A stretch of 64,000 nt of DNA. Origin: JANQJA01 sp047947185 (GTDB lineage: Bacteria > Pseudomonadota > Gammaproteobacteria > Pseudomonadales > Azotimanducaceae). The DNA is taken from assembly GCA_047947185.1 (NCBI GenBank), contig CP170502.1:1-64000 (forward strand), read 5' to 3'. The stretch's first letter is position 1; each line of letters starts with the position of its first letter. Position numbers and translations under genes: made by a program. The notes beneath the pieces were generated by a model. That model searched no databases. It was given only the letters and a program-made list of their open reading frames with translations, and was not told the origin of the DNA. Shown in pieces: positions 35,370-44,763 of the stretch.

Positions 35370-35666
35370 GTTCCGTTATGCACCTGATTGATTGAGTATT
35401 CCATGAGGGGTTATCGGTTGCCCTCTGGACATTCTTGAGTGCCTGACTGGAATTTCTCCGGGTCCCGCCTGACCTTTGGTGATGGCACCCGGCCGGAAGT
35501 CGCTTTAGAATGTCCCGGGGGTTTCCCTGGTCGCCTGGAACCTGGATGTAGCATCCGCTCAAGGTGTTGTTTCCGGTTTGGTATACAGTTCTGACGTTAC
35601 CTGGGGACTACTGATGCCAGGGGCCATGGGTGCTTCACCATCTGTCGTTGCCGCAGGGCTTTCTGG
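35370..35666. other. Intergenic region between divergent signalling genes
   Basis: About 300 bases between the divergently transcribed HDOD gene and the six-helix hybrid kinase. It must hold both promoters. I see no convincing sigma-54, sigma-28 or -35/-10 pair, no repeats and no RNA gene. Confidence 0.5.
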
Positions 35667-38078
35667 GTGGGACGCTTACGCGACTATGGTAGATGGCATT
35701 TTCTTATGATCGGAAACCTGCGGGATCTCAACGAGAACCAGGTCAGACTACGCGTGGCCCTGTGCCTGTTCCTGACCTGGGGTACACCCGGGCTACTGTT
35801 TTTTGTCCTGTTTCGCCTGGCGAGTTTGCCGGCGGGTATTGGCGAACATGTGCATCTGGGGTTGCTCACCTATTCCTACGCTCCGGTTTTTACCGTGTTT
35901 TCTGTCTGGATTGTGGATCGGCAGGTGGTGAGGGCCTTTGCGGGTATTCGTGACCTGGCGCCCGATGTGCCGATGAATTCCGGACAAATTGCCAGTTTTT
36001 TGCAAGTGGGCGTCATTGGCACGTTCATGTTGTGTGTCTACCTCCTGCTGGGCGTGCTGGTCACGGCACTTGATGCCAGCCTGGTGTATGGGCATGGTTA
36101 CATCCTGCCGGATCTGATCATGGCATCAATCGCGGCGGTACTGATTTTTGTTTACACCTCACTGCCCAATGCACTGTACGGCATTATGCTGTTTGGTCGG
36201 GTACTGGGTCCCAGGCTCAGGGGCAAAAGGGTGCATCCGACCATTTTCAGGTTGCTGCTGGCAGGTCCTGGTGCAGCGGGCCTCACTATCGCGACCTTCA
36301 TCGGCTATTCCGCACTCTATGGGCAGCAGGTCAGCTCACCGGTCCTGTTCCTGGCATTGACACTTACGGCTTATGCCGTGCTGCTCGGTTGGCTTGCCTA
36401 TGAAGGATATCGGGTTGCGCTTGCGCCACTGAATGAATTTTTGGCCAGCGACGCCACCGAGGTTGATCACCAGGTACTCAAACCCCGCTCTGCGGATGAA
36501 ACCGGCGCCGTGATCTGGGCATTACGCCGCTCACTGGAGGACCTGGACCAATACACCCGTAGCGTCCGTATCGAGCGCGAACGTTTCCAGCAGTTTGCTG
36601 AGGCAGCATCAGACTTCTTTTTCGAGTTGGATAAAGACCTGAAGTTCAGCTATTTCTCAGAGCGATTCGAGACGCTGACGGGCTTCAGGGCAGAAGCCAT
36701 TGTGGGGCTGTCAGCGATTGATGCCACGATGACGGTGGATCTTGCAACCAGGGCAGCCCATGTTGAGACGCTGCGTAACCATCTGCCCTACAAAGACCTG
36801 GTCATCCGTTTCGACAAGGCAAATGGTGACACGGTGCAATTTTCGGTGAGCGGCATGCCCTGGTTTACGGAAGATGGCGAGTTCAAGGGTTATCGTGGTG
36901 CCGGGCGCGACATCACGGACCTCGCGCATGCGCAACAGGCCCTGGATGAACAGTCCAGGGCGTTGATGCAGGCGCAGAAAATGGAAGCTGTCGGGCAGTT
37001 GACCGGGGGCGTCGCTCATGACTTCAACAATCTCCTGACGGTGATTCTTGGCAACATGGAGCTTGTCTCGCACATGGATCCGCCCGCTGAGCTGGAGCCA
37101 TTCTTAGCCAGCGCCCTGGCCTCAGCAGAAAAAGGCGCAACGCTTGTTCAGCGCCTGCTGGCTTTTTCCCGCAATCAGCCATTGCGGCCGAGCGTGGTGC
37201 GACCAATGGCAATACTCGAAGACATGAAAGAATTGCTGGTGCGCACCCTGGGCGAAAACATTCGCATCACCCTGTCGGCAGACGAGGCTGATGTGGGGGC
37301 CGAGTGTTATGTGGATGCCGTACAGCTCGAGAACGCACTGCTTAACCTGGCGATTAACGCTCGTGATGCCATGCCGGCAGGGGGACATCTGGATTTCTCC
37401 GTGCGCAGGACCGAGATAGCGACAGACGGTGATGTCGTCGCGGGCAAGTATGTTGCGGTATCTGTTCGGGACAATGGGACAGGCATGGATGCAGACATAG
37501 TCCGGGCGGCGTTTGAACCCTTTTTTACCACCAAGGAGGTGGGCAAAGGGTCTGGGCTCGGGCTTAGCATGGTGTACGGCCTGATGAAGCAGTCTGGTGG
37601 CGCTGCCCTGATTGATTCCGTCCCCGGGCATGGCACGACGGTCACGCTCCTGATCCCTGTCAGCACGGGTGTTGCCCAGAGGCAGGAAGTGGTGATCGAG
37701 ACATCGGGCAACGTGACCAGCGACGGTGAGCGACTGCTTGTTGTTGAAGATGACGATTCTGTCAGGGAGTTGCTTGCGATTCAGTTGACGGGACTTGGGT
37801 ATAAGGTGGTCAGCGCGGCCAGTGGTGAGTCTGCGACCCGGATACTGGAATCCGGAGACCCATTTGATCTTGTGCTGACGGACATCGTCTTATCCGGCGA
37901 GATAGACGGCATAGACCTCTGCAACAGTGTGAGCGAGCGGTTTCCGGAAACACCGGTACTCCTGCTGTCAGGCTATTCGGACCGCCTCAGTGAACTGACC
38001 GGGCAGCACTTCATGCAGAAGCCCTACAGGCTGGGTGAACTCGCAGAAAAACTCGCCAGTCTGTTGAACAAGCACTGA
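35667..38078 (+). CDS. Membrane hybrid histidine kinase (6TM-PAS-HisKA-HATPase-REC)
   Basis: About 800 residues. Six predicted membrane helices lie in the first ~250 residues (for example VALCLFLTWGTPGLLFFVLF and IGTFMLCVYLLLGVLV), then come a HAMP-like linker, a PAS domain (AASDFFFELDKDLKFSYFSE), an H-box TGGVAHDFNNLLTVILGN, a HATPase (GKGSGLGLSMVYGLMKQSGG) and a C-terminal receiver (LLVVEDDDSVRELL; Asp in DLVLTDIVLSGEIDG; Lys in FMQKPYRL). The start is uncertain: GTG 35667 has AGGG upstream, ATG 35706 has no ribosome site but gives a cleaner N-terminus. Monocistronic. Confidence 0.9.
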   Translation: MGRLRDYGRWHFLMIGNLRDLNENQVRLRVALCLFLTWGTPGLLFFVLFRLASLPAGIGEHVHLGLLTYSYAPVFTVFSVWIVDRQVVRAFAGIRDLAPDVPMNSGQIASFLQVGVIGTFMLCVYLLLGVLVTALDASLVYGHGYILPDLIMASIAAVLIFVYTSLPNALYGIMLFGRVLGPRLRGKRVHPTIFRLLLAGPGAAGLTIATFIGYSALYGQQVSSPVLFLALTLTAYAVLLGWLAYEGYRVALAPLNEFLASDATEVDHQVLKPRSADETGAVIWALRRSLEDLDQYTRSVRIERERFQQFAEAASDFFFELDKDLKFSYFSERFETLTGFRAEAIVGLSAIDATMTVDLATRAAHVETLRNHLPYKDLVIRFDKANGDTVQFSVSGMPWFTEDGEFKGYRGAGRDITDLAHAQQALDEQSRALMQAQKMEAVGQLTGGVAHDFNNLLTVILGNMELVSHMDPPAELEPFLASALASAEKGATLVQRLLAFSRNQPLRPSVVRPMAILEDMKELLVRTLGENIRITLSADEADVGAECYVDAVQLENALLNLAINARDAMPAGGHLDFSVRRTEIATDGDVVAGKYVAVSVRDNGTGMDADIVRAAFEPFFTTKEVGKGSGLGLSMVYGLMKQSGGAALIDSVPGHGTTVTLLIPVSTGVAQRQEVVIETSGNVTSDGERLLVVEDDDSVRELLAIQLTGLGYKVVSAASGESATRILESGDPFDLVLTDIVLSGEIDGIDLCNSVSERFPETPVLLLSGYSDRLSELTGQHFMQKPYRLGELAEKLASLLNKH

Positions 38079-38233
38079 GCAGGAAACCCTGTCCTGGCTC
38101 AGCCAACGCGGCGATACTGTGGCAGAAACTGCGTAAGAAACCAGGTTTTATGGGTAACTGTCACCGAAAGCCCATGAGCATCCAGCCTGCTGCCTGCCCA
38201 GCGAACGTCAGCGCAGGGGGATATGGGACAGCT

Positions 38234-38809
38234 TCAAGCGCGGCTCCGTTCAACGTGTCGTGTGGTCTGGGATTGGCGTAGTTCTCGCACCAAAGCAGCC
38301 ACTTCAAAGACGTGCGGATCCTGCGCATCCATATCCCGGAGTGCTGCCTCGAGTTCCAGGACATACTCGGTATTTGGTCCACTGGGTCCAATTGAATTGA
38401 TCACCTGTTCGGCGATGGCCTGCGTGGGTGCCTTACCCAGGAACTCCGGATTCTCCTGCGTTGCGTGGTAGACGATTGCGCTGGCCTCGCCTCCAGCAGC
38501 AAAAAAGACGGGAATATTGAGTCTCTCGTAGCCGCCTTTTTCCCGGTAGTCCAGGTGGTCCAGCGTCTGCTGGCGCTGTCGCGGATCTATCCTGTAGGCC
38601 ATGCCCCAGCACAACTCGCCAGGTGCACTGATCAGCGTAACAACGCGACCAGGGCGCCCGGGATAACCCCGGTGATCAGTGGATCCCTGCCAGAAGCGCC
38701 TGGTCCAGTCACAGATGTAAGCGGGCTGGCGCGTGACAAACGGGAAATCGGCACGCCAGATCAGCGAACCATAGCCAAAAATCCATTCGCCATGGCTAGC
38801 GTCAACCAT
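38234..38809 (-). CDS. chaC: ChaC-type gamma-glutamylcyclotransferase
   Basis: 191-residue ChaC family enzyme, which degrades glutathione to 5-oxoproline and Cys-Gly in the cytosol. Fingerprint: WIFGYGSLIWRADFPFV near the N-terminus for substrate binding, the Arg-Arg-FWQGSTDHRG loop, and the catalytic Glu in DYREKGGYERL. ATG 38809 overlaps the stop of the upstream dioxygenase gene by eight bases; TTG 38836 is a less likely start. The pair is co-transcribed, and a GST-like gene stands next to it on the other strand. Confidence 0.92.
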   Translation of the reverse strand: MVDASHGEWIFGYGSLIWRADFPFVTRQPAYICDWTRRFWQGSTDHRGYPGRPGRVVTLISAPGELCWGMAYRIDPRQRQQTLDHLDYREKGGYERLNIPVFFAAGGEASAIVYHATQENPEFLGKAPTQAIAEQVINSIGPSGPNTEYVLELEAALRDMDAQDPHVFEVAALVRELRQSQTTRHVERSRA

Positions 38810-39650
38810 CGTAAAAGCCCGGTTGATGGAGGCCAATCAGCGTCCTGCCCCGACCGGTGGTTGCGCGTTCGATTGCAAGTTCGGAGAGGTGGTTGGTTTG
38901 TGCCGTGGTGCGGATGCGCTGCGCGATGTCGCGCCTGGCATAGTGGCATTGCAGGAAAAAGCGGCCCCTGTCACTCGCGCCGGTGGGCAGGCGACGATGC
39001 CAGACGTCAGACACGAACAGCGCCACATCACCTGCACGCGCCAGCAGCGGCACGGCCCCCTGGCCCTTGTAAGTCAGCGCCGGGTTCATGACCTCGGATC
39101 GGGGTGGGAAACGACCCGAGCGGTGACTGCCGGGAATAACGCCCGTTGGACCATCGTCCTCACCAAGATCCTGCAGGAACAGGTGCGCACCTATCGCAAA
39201 CACAGGATGTGGAATGTTCTCCGGCCAGTCGACCCCTTCAGGCATAGGCACGTGAGGGCCGCCATCCACGTGCCACCCCTGCGCCGGATCATTGGGTTTG
39301 GGAGGATTGCGCCAGGCTGTATTGGCGATCACATGGCAGTCTTCACCCAACAGCGGCTCTATGACATCAAGGATTGCGCGGTGGCCAATTGCTGCCTGGC
39401 AGGCGGCACTCCGGTTCAGCATCTCATAGCGAAATGCGTCGTCCTCACCAGGGTCACGCAGACCCGCGGTACGGTCGTCCCGGGGCAGCCGGTCAAAAAT
39501 CTCGGTGATGTCCTGCCGCAAAGAATCAACCTCATCGGATGTGAAAACCCGGTGCAGCAGGGTGTAGCCGAGGGACTCCAGCTCTGAACTTGCTGCTGGC
39601 GCATCAGCGGGGTTTCGCAGCGTCAGGTAACCGCCCGTTCGTTTGAGCAT
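38802..39650 (-). CDS. Phytanoyl-CoA dioxygenase family protein
   Basis: 282-residue Fe(II)/2-oxoglutarate-dependent oxygenase of the PhyH family. The metal ligands are visible: His and Asp in GWHVDGGPHVP and the distal His in VSDVWHRRLP, with an Arg in SDRGRFFLQCHY suited to binding 2-oxoglutarate. The N-terminal LESLGYTLLHRVFTSDEVDS is typical. Substrate unknown; PhyH members hydroxylate acyl-CoAs or small secondary metabolites. It overlaps chaC downstream. Confidence 0.9.
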   Translation of the reverse strand: MLKRTGGYLTLRNPADAPAASSELESLGYTLLHRVFTSDEVDSLRQDITEIFDRLPRDDRTAGLRDPGEDDAFRYEMLNRSAACQAAIGHRAILDVIEPLLGEDCHVIANTAWRNPPKPNDPAQGWHVDGGPHVPMPEGVDWPENIPHPVFAIGAHLFLQDLGEDDGPTGVIPGSHRSGRFPPRSEVMNPALTYKGQGAVPLLARAGDVALFVSDVWHRRLPTGASDRGRFFLQCHYARRDIAQRIRTTAQTNHLSELAIERATTGRGRTLIGLHQPGFYDG

Positions 39651-39795
39651 CGTTTTCTCTCCTGGAATTTTGGCCGACTCAAGTTTAGTCAGGGGAGCAG
39701 AACAAAGCGAGGCCCCAACGTCTGTCAGAGCACCCGTCTGAAGCTGGGAGGGCGGTCCTGTGGTAGATTGTCCCCTTAACCAGTGAGGGGCTCTG

Positions 39796-40809
39796 ATGAC
39801 TGACAGGTACAGGCTTTATGGTGGCGGAGGCTCACCCTATTCGATGAAAATGCGCGCGATCATGCGTTACCGCAGATTGCCGTTCGACTGGGTGCTGATC
39901 AGCCCGGCGGTACGTGCGGGTCTCAAACACGATGGTCCTCCCGTGATACCGGTGCTGCAGCTCCCGGAAGATGGCAGTCTGCATGTTGATTCCACACCGC
40001 TTGCCTGGTTGCTTGAAGAACGGCACAGCGAACGCTCTATTATCCCACCGGACCCCTGTGACGCTTTTTTGTCCGACCTGTTGGAAGATATGGGAGACGA
40101 GTGGTGTACAAAAATGATGTTCCACTACCGCTGGTATCGCGAAGTTGACCAGATTTACAGCAGTCGGCAGATCATTTCGGACAACTCGCCCGGTGTGGTA
40201 GGTGAAGCGCTGGAGCAGGCGGCTGAAGCGATCAGGCAAAGACAGGTGAGCCGGATGGCGCTGGTGGGCTGCACGCCCGGGAATGCACCGGTGATTGAAG
40301 CCGGTTATCACGAGTTGCTCGGCATTTTCAGCCAGTTTGTGACGCGCGACGAGTTTCTGTTTGGTTCCCGCCCGGCGCTGGCGGACTTTGGTATCTTTGG
40401 CCAGCTCCAGGTGCTGGCGAGTGACCACACCCCCATGCTCATCATGCGGGAGCAGGCCCCCAGGGTCTATGACTGGGTGAGGCGGATGAACGACCTGAGC
40501 GGTGTGGAAGGCGAATGGCGAACAGATCTGCGACCTGAAACCCGGGCGCTGCTTGCGTATGCGGGTCGGACCTACCTGCCGTTTATGGCAGCGAACCTGG
40601 CGGCTTTGCAGGCAGGTTCAACACGTGTTGAACTCGAGATTGACGGCCAAACCTATTCGCAGGATGTGTTCAAGTACCAGGGCAAGTGCCTGGACCGGCT
40701 CCGCAAGCGCCTTGCCGGAATTGCCGGGCCTGCGCGTGCCAGGTTGCTGGAAATTCTTGCGGAGACCGGCTGTTTGCCCTATCTGGAAGATCAGCGGGCG
40801 GCGGATTAG
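39796..40809 (+). CDS. Glutathione S-transferase-like protein
   Basis: 337 residues. The N-terminal thioredoxin-like GST domain begins LYGGGGSPYSMKMRAIMRYR, with a cis-Pro region (PPVIPVLQLPEDG) and a Ser-Thr (HVDSTPLAWLLEE) that would contact glutathione. The helical GST C-domain follows (EFLFGSRPALADFGIFGQLQ). About 100 extra C-terminal residues (SYA-like and KYQGKCLDRLRKRLAGIAG) make it longer than a standard ~220-residue GST. No Cys in the usual active-site CPxC position. Activity is unproven. It ends four bases inside the convergent DUF5916 gene. Confidence 0.85.
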   Translation: MTDRYRLYGGGGSPYSMKMRAIMRYRRLPFDWVLISPAVRAGLKHDGPPVIPVLQLPEDGSLHVDSTPLAWLLEERHSERSIIPPDPCDAFLSDLLEDMGDEWCTKMMFHYRWYREVDQIYSSRQIISDNSPGVVGEALEQAAEAIRQRQVSRMALVGCTPGNAPVIEAGYHELLGIFSQFVTRDEFLFGSRPALADFGIFGQLQVLASDHTPMLIMREQAPRVYDWVRRMNDLSGVEGEWRTDLRPETRALLAYAGRTYLPFMAANLAALQAGSTRVELEIDGQTYSQDVFKYQGKCLDRLRKRLAGIAGPARARLLEILAETGCLPYLEDQRAAD

Positions 40810-43169
40810 CTGCCCAGGCGGTAGCGCAACTTCACCACCAGGGTATCAACCAGTCGCTCTGACCAGGAGGCCCGCAGCAGCGACCCAAAGCTGTCTTCGG
40901 TCCGGCTGTCCAGGTTGGAGCCCCGGGTATACACCACAAACAAATCGGACAGCGGTGCGATTTCCCAGCGGTAGCGAGCCTGGAAGGTCAGCCGGCTGAT
41001 GCTGAAATCACGGGGTGTATCGGTGGCAGCGGTCACCCGAAGCAGCTCGCCATCGTTGCCGGGAATCTGCCAGCGATCGTGCTCAAAGGCCTTGATGCCA
41101 GCCCACTCTGCCGTCACCCGGATCTGCTGCCTGGCTGTGAGAAAAAAATCGGTCTCGATCTTGGGCCGCCAGTTGGTTGAGCCAAAGGTCGACAGGCTTC
41201 GTCCCGTCCAGTAGATCAGCCAGTTGTCCTGGGTCTCATGCCTGGCTTCCAGCCGAAATGAAAAGCGGTCGTTGGGCCGCCAGGTAACCTCGGCACTCTG
41301 CACGTGAACCATGCCACCCAGGTCCCCCTGGCGCAGGAAGTAACCCCCTTCCAGGCGGATTTTCCTTGAGCTGTCGGTTCCGTATTTGGCGCCGGTCTGG
41401 AAACGCTGGTGAATCTTGTAGGCACCATTGCCACCGCTGTTCTTGTCATCCCAGCGTTCGGGAAAAAAATTCAGCTCGTAAAACAGGTAGTCGTTGTTGT
41501 TCAGCTGGTAATCCTGGGAGAAGAAAACGCCGCTGCGAATCGACCGCCCCCCGGTGTTGAAGTCCTGGACCAGTCGAATACGGGTATTGCGTGTCCTTAC
41601 CCAGTCCAGGTCCGACTGGCTGAGGTCAAAACCATACCGGATGCCAACGGAATCATTGCGGCGCAGGTAGCCGAAGTCATTGATGTCGATGCTGTCATCA
41701 AAATAATCCAGGGACAGGCTGTGGGTCTTACCCCGGGAAGGAGAATAATCTATGTCGACAAATCCGCCGACACCGGAACCGGCTCCAACGCTGGAATGGA
41801 GCAGTTGACCGTCCAGGTTCCATTTGCCGTCTGTGCTCAGGTAGTGAGCATCAATACCCTGGGCAAACGCATCTTCTTCCGGATGCATGACGGCAGTCCC
41901 CATCCAGCCGAACGCCCGTCTCCCGCCAGCACTGGTGTCCTCGTAGAGAACGCGGCCAATACCATAATCCCGGCCGGTCTGTTCAAAGGTAGAAGGGGCA
42001 CCTGCACGGGTACCGCGCAGCAGCGTGTTTTCCTCGAATGCCCCAAGCACACCGTATCTGAGCCTGCCGGACTGACCGGTCAGCTTGGCTGCGCCAATAA
42101 GTTCGGAAGGCCGGTTCTTCTCGAGACTGGTGATATCAAAGTCCGTGAGCCCGTGCGGGCGTGGCGGACTGCCAATGCGCCGGGTGTTGACAAGGGTAAT
42201 AGGGTCGCCGCTGCTTCGTGCCCTGGGCGTGGCCACAAAAATCTCGTTGCCTTCCAGGAAAAAGGCGCGTCTTTCCGGAAAGAATGTCTCAAAGGATGTC
42301 AGGTTGACATCCACATCGTCGGACTCGACGTTGCCGAAGTCCGGGTTAACCGTAGCGGTGAGTTGGAGATTGGTCGACGGACGCCAAAAGATATCAAAAC
42401 CGGCTTTATAGGTATCGCTGCCGCTGTCTGCGAGGTTGTCATAGCTGGCTGATGCGTAGGGATAAAAAGCCAGCTGCTGTTTGGGGGCAATGCCCTCGAA
42501 CCGGATTTTCTGCAATTGTGAGAGAAACATTGGTCTGGTGCGGGGCAGGGCGGGATAGCCCCAGCGCTCGTTGAGGTAAGCCACCTTGCGCGAAATGTAG
42601 TAGCCCATCTCCCGGGTGCCACCTGGCGTATCAGGCATGGTCATCATGGACCAGGGAATAAAATACTCGGCTGACCAGCTGCCATCCTGACTGGCGGAGG
42701 CGCCTTGCCAGGGACCATCCCACTGGTTGCTGAACTGGCGTTCGGGCAGGACGGTGCCATCATAAAGGGTTCCTCCAAGATTGACGCCGAACCAGTAGCC
42801 GTACAGCCCCTGGCCGCTTGGATCCAGGGTGAATGACACGTCATCCCGCGGTATAAAGTCATCGCGCGAACTCAATCGTGCAATCTGCGTGTCGCTCGGC
42901 TGTTCGTTCCAGACACCAATATAGAGACCGCGATTGGTATAGAAGAACTTGATGCGTGTCTCGAATGGCGGCTCTGCCAGGGTGTCGGGCTCGATCACGA
43001 CCAGATCATCATGCCACTCCAGTGATTGCCAGATGGGTTCAGACAGTGAGCCGTCAATGGTGATATCAACCTCAGCCACCGGAAGTTTTCTGGGTTCAAC
43101 GGGCTCGTTGGCGCTGACGGTGACGGCCAGACAGCAGGCAATCACGGTTAAAAGTGGGCTCGATGTCAC
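40806..43169 (-). CDS. DUF5916 family outer-membrane protein with CBM9-like domain
   Basis: 787 residues. Signal peptide (LLTVIACCLAVTVSA), then a CBM9-like domain (VDITIDGSLSEPIWQSLEW, then TRIKFFYTNRGLYIGVW), then a ~550-residue DUF5916 region with alternating strands suggesting a beta-barrel. The hallmark TSFETFFPERRAFFLEGNEI is present. It ends in a short aromatic-containing tail (VVKLRYRLGS), compatible with outer-membrane insertion. Function is not established; it may handle a sugar or polymer at the cell surface. Monocistronic, divergent from the enoyl-CoA hydratase gene. Confidence 0.87.
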   Translation of the reverse strand: MTSSPLLTVIACCLAVTVSANEPVEPRKLPVAEVDITIDGSLSEPIWQSLEWHDDLVVIEPDTLAEPPFETRIKFFYTNRGLYIGVWNEQPSDTQIARLSSRDDFIPRDDVSFTLDPSGQGLYGYWFGVNLGGTLYDGTVLPERQFSNQWDGPWQGASASQDGSWSAEYFIPWSMMTMPDTPGGTREMGYYISRKVAYLNERWGYPALPRTRPMFLSQLQKIRFEGIAPKQQLAFYPYASASYDNLADSGSDTYKAGFDIFWRPSTNLQLTATVNPDFGNVESDDVDVNLTSFETFFPERRAFFLEGNEIFVATPRARSSGDPITLVNTRRIGSPPRPHGLTDFDITSLEKNRPSELIGAAKLTGQSGRLRYGVLGAFEENTLLRGTRAGAPSTFEQTGRDYGIGRVLYEDTSAGGRRAFGWMGTAVMHPEEDAFAQGIDAHYLSTDGKWNLDGQLLHSSVGAGSGVGGFVDIDYSPSRGKTHSLSLDYFDDSIDINDFGYLRRNDSVGIRYGFDLSQSDLDWVRTRNTRIRLVQDFNTGGRSIRSGVFFSQDYQLNNNDYLFYELNFFPERWDDKNSGGNGAYKIHQRFQTGAKYGTDSSRKIRLEGGYFLRQGDLGGMVHVQSAEVTWRPNDRFSFRLEARHETQDNWLIYWTGRSLSTFGSTNWRPKIETDFFLTARQQIRVTAEWAGIKAFEHDRWQIPGNDGELLRVTAATDTPRDFSISRLTFQARYRWEIAPLSDLFVVYTRGSNLDSRTEDSFGSLLRASWSERLVDTLVVKLRYRLGS

Positions 43170-43409
43170 GAGGAGGTCGTCTGTCTCTGGTTGTCTTTCG
43201 CTGGCGTTGCATGGGTTGTCGCACGGCCGGGACGCGCTCCGCGGGGGATTCTACGCAAATTGGGCCGGATAAGCCATGGCCGTGGTGATGCCCTTCAGCA
43301 TGATAGACCTATATAATCCTTCCGGGGTTCAGGCCGGCGTTGCCAGGTTTGATCTGAAGGGCCAAGACGAAACGCGCACATTGGCCACACAAAAAAACAC
43401 CAGGGGGGA

Positions 43410-44234
43410 ATGCTCATGGCAATGACACCATCTTCAACCGACGAACTGCTGGTCGAGCAGCGCGGCCGGGTTGCAATTATCACACTCAACCGGCCAGAAC
43501 GCCTCAACGCTATCAGTCGTGACATGCTGAACGAGCTCTCTGCCAAGATGGTGGAGGCCAACAAGGATCCGGAGATTCGCTGTATTGTCCTGACCGGCAC
43601 CGGGCGGGGCTTCTGCGCCGGCCTTGATCTGGTCGACGTGGGTTCAGGCGGTATTGGCAGCGGAGATGCCAAAGGCAGCAATCGGCCCCGGCAGCTGTTT
43701 GACCTGCGCGACGCACCCATTACCGTCATGTGGAATATTGATACACCGGTTATCTGTGCGCTGAACGGTGCCGCCGCTGGCTACGGGATGGACATCACCC
43801 TGCTCTGTGACATGCGGATTGCGGCCGAGTCGGCCAAGATGGCTGCGGTTACGGCCAAACGCAATGTGGTACCTGAATCCGGTGGCACCTGGCTGTTGCC
43901 GCGATTGATTGGCTGGGCCAAGGCTGCTGAACTCTACTACCGGGCAAGAACCATTGATGCTGCGGAATGCCTTGAAATGGGCCTGGTTAACACCGTGGTG
44001 CCGGACGACAAGCTGATGGAAACGGCGCTGCAATGGGCCGAGGAAGTGGCTGATAACGCGCCGCTGGCTGTTCAGACGACCAAACGCATGATGCGGATGG
44101 GGCTGGAAGAGTCTTACGATACGTCGGTGGACCACCTCATGGTGCACCTGGCCGGCATGTTTGCCAGTGAAGACTTCCAGGAAGGCGTCAAGGCTTTCCT
44201 CGAACGTCGCAAACCCGAGTTCACCGGGCGCTAG
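43410..44234 (+). CDS. Enoyl-CoA hydratase/isomerase family protein
   Basis: 274-residue crotonase-fold enzyme. VAIITLNRPERLNAIS at the N-terminus, oxyanion-hole loop GTGRGFCAGLDLVD, second oxyanion site ALNGAAAGYGMDI and a catalytic-type Glu in NVVPESGGTWLLPRLIG. A GGGGGG ribosome site precedes ATG 43410, with other ATGs at 43416 and 43422. First gene of a probable acyl-CoA degradation set with the DUF35 and thiolase-like genes, about 100 bases upstream of them. Confidence 0.93.
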   Translation: MLMAMTPSSTDELLVEQRGRVAIITLNRPERLNAISRDMLNELSAKMVEANKDPEIRCIVLTGTGRGFCAGLDLVDVGSGGIGSGDAKGSNRPRQLFDLRDAPITVMWNIDTPVICALNGAAAGYGMDITLLCDMRIAAESAKMAAVTAKRNVVPESGGTWLLPRLIGWAKAAELYYRARTIDAAECLEMGLVNTVVPDDKLMETALQWAEEVADNAPLAVQTTKRMMRMGLEESYDTSVDHLMVHLAGMFASEDFQEGVKAFLERRKPEFTGR

Positions 44235-44337
44235 ACGCCCACTAGCCTGGCGCCTGCCGGGTCAATGACTGGCGCGAGAGAAGGCGATTTGCTAGCCTTG
44301 GCGCGGCTTACCAACAACTATGCCGGAGTAGAATCCA

Positions 44338-44763
44338 GTGACCTATAACAAACCGATACCAACGCCCAGCCCCTTGACCCAACCGTTCTGGGATGGCGCG
44401 CGCGCGGGCAAGTTGATGTTGCCGCGCTGTACCGTCTGCAATCGGGTGCACTGGTATCCACGGCACCTGTGCCCATTTTGTCACAGTAACAACATCGAGT
44501 GGTTTGAAGCGAGTGGAGAAGGCCGGTTGCATACCTTTGCGGTGCAGCACCGTGCGTTTGGCGGCTGGGCGGAAGAAGCCCCGTTCGTGACGGCTTACAT
44601 TGACCTCAATGAAGGTGACAGGATGCTGACGGTATTGCGCGGGGTGGACCCCAACAAGCCGGAGTCAATCAGGATTGGGAGCCGGGTCAAGGTTGAGTTT
44701 GAGCAGGCAAACGAGAAGATGGCTATTCCATTCTGGCGCGTCGTTGAGGAGACAGGAGTATGA
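44338..44763 (+). CDS. DUF35 OB-fold/zinc-ribbon protein
   Basis: 141 residues. The rubredoxin-like zinc ribbon CTVC and CPFC (about residues 31-49) is followed by an OB-fold (GEGRLHTFAVQHRAF). DUF35 proteins form complexes with thiolase-like partners, for example ChsH2 with Ltp2 in steroid side-chain breakdown, or act as acetoacetyl-CoA transfer scaffolds. Its stop overlaps the ATG of the thiolase-like gene by four bases, so the two subunits are made together. GTG start at 44338. Confidence 0.92.
   Translation: MTYNKPIPTPSPLTQPFWDGARAGKLMLPRCTVCNRVHWYPRHLCPFCHSNNIEWFEASGEGRLHTFAVQHRAFGGWAEEAPFVTAYIDLNEGDRMLTVLRGVDPNKPESIRIGSRVKVEFEQANEKMAIPFWRVVEETGV

Noticed and set aside
38073..38102. Hairpin after the six-helix hybrid kinase gene as a terminator
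   Set aside because: The stem (CTGAGC with AGGA, complement downstream) has a bulge, and no T-run follows; it may still be a weak structure.
38161..38391. 76-codon reverse frame overlapping the chaC end
   Set aside because: Overlaps chaC in another frame and shows no domain or ribosome site.
41409..42452. 347-codon open frame opposite the DUF5916 gene
   Set aside because: Shadow of a gene with a signal peptide and family signatures; no similarity to known proteins.
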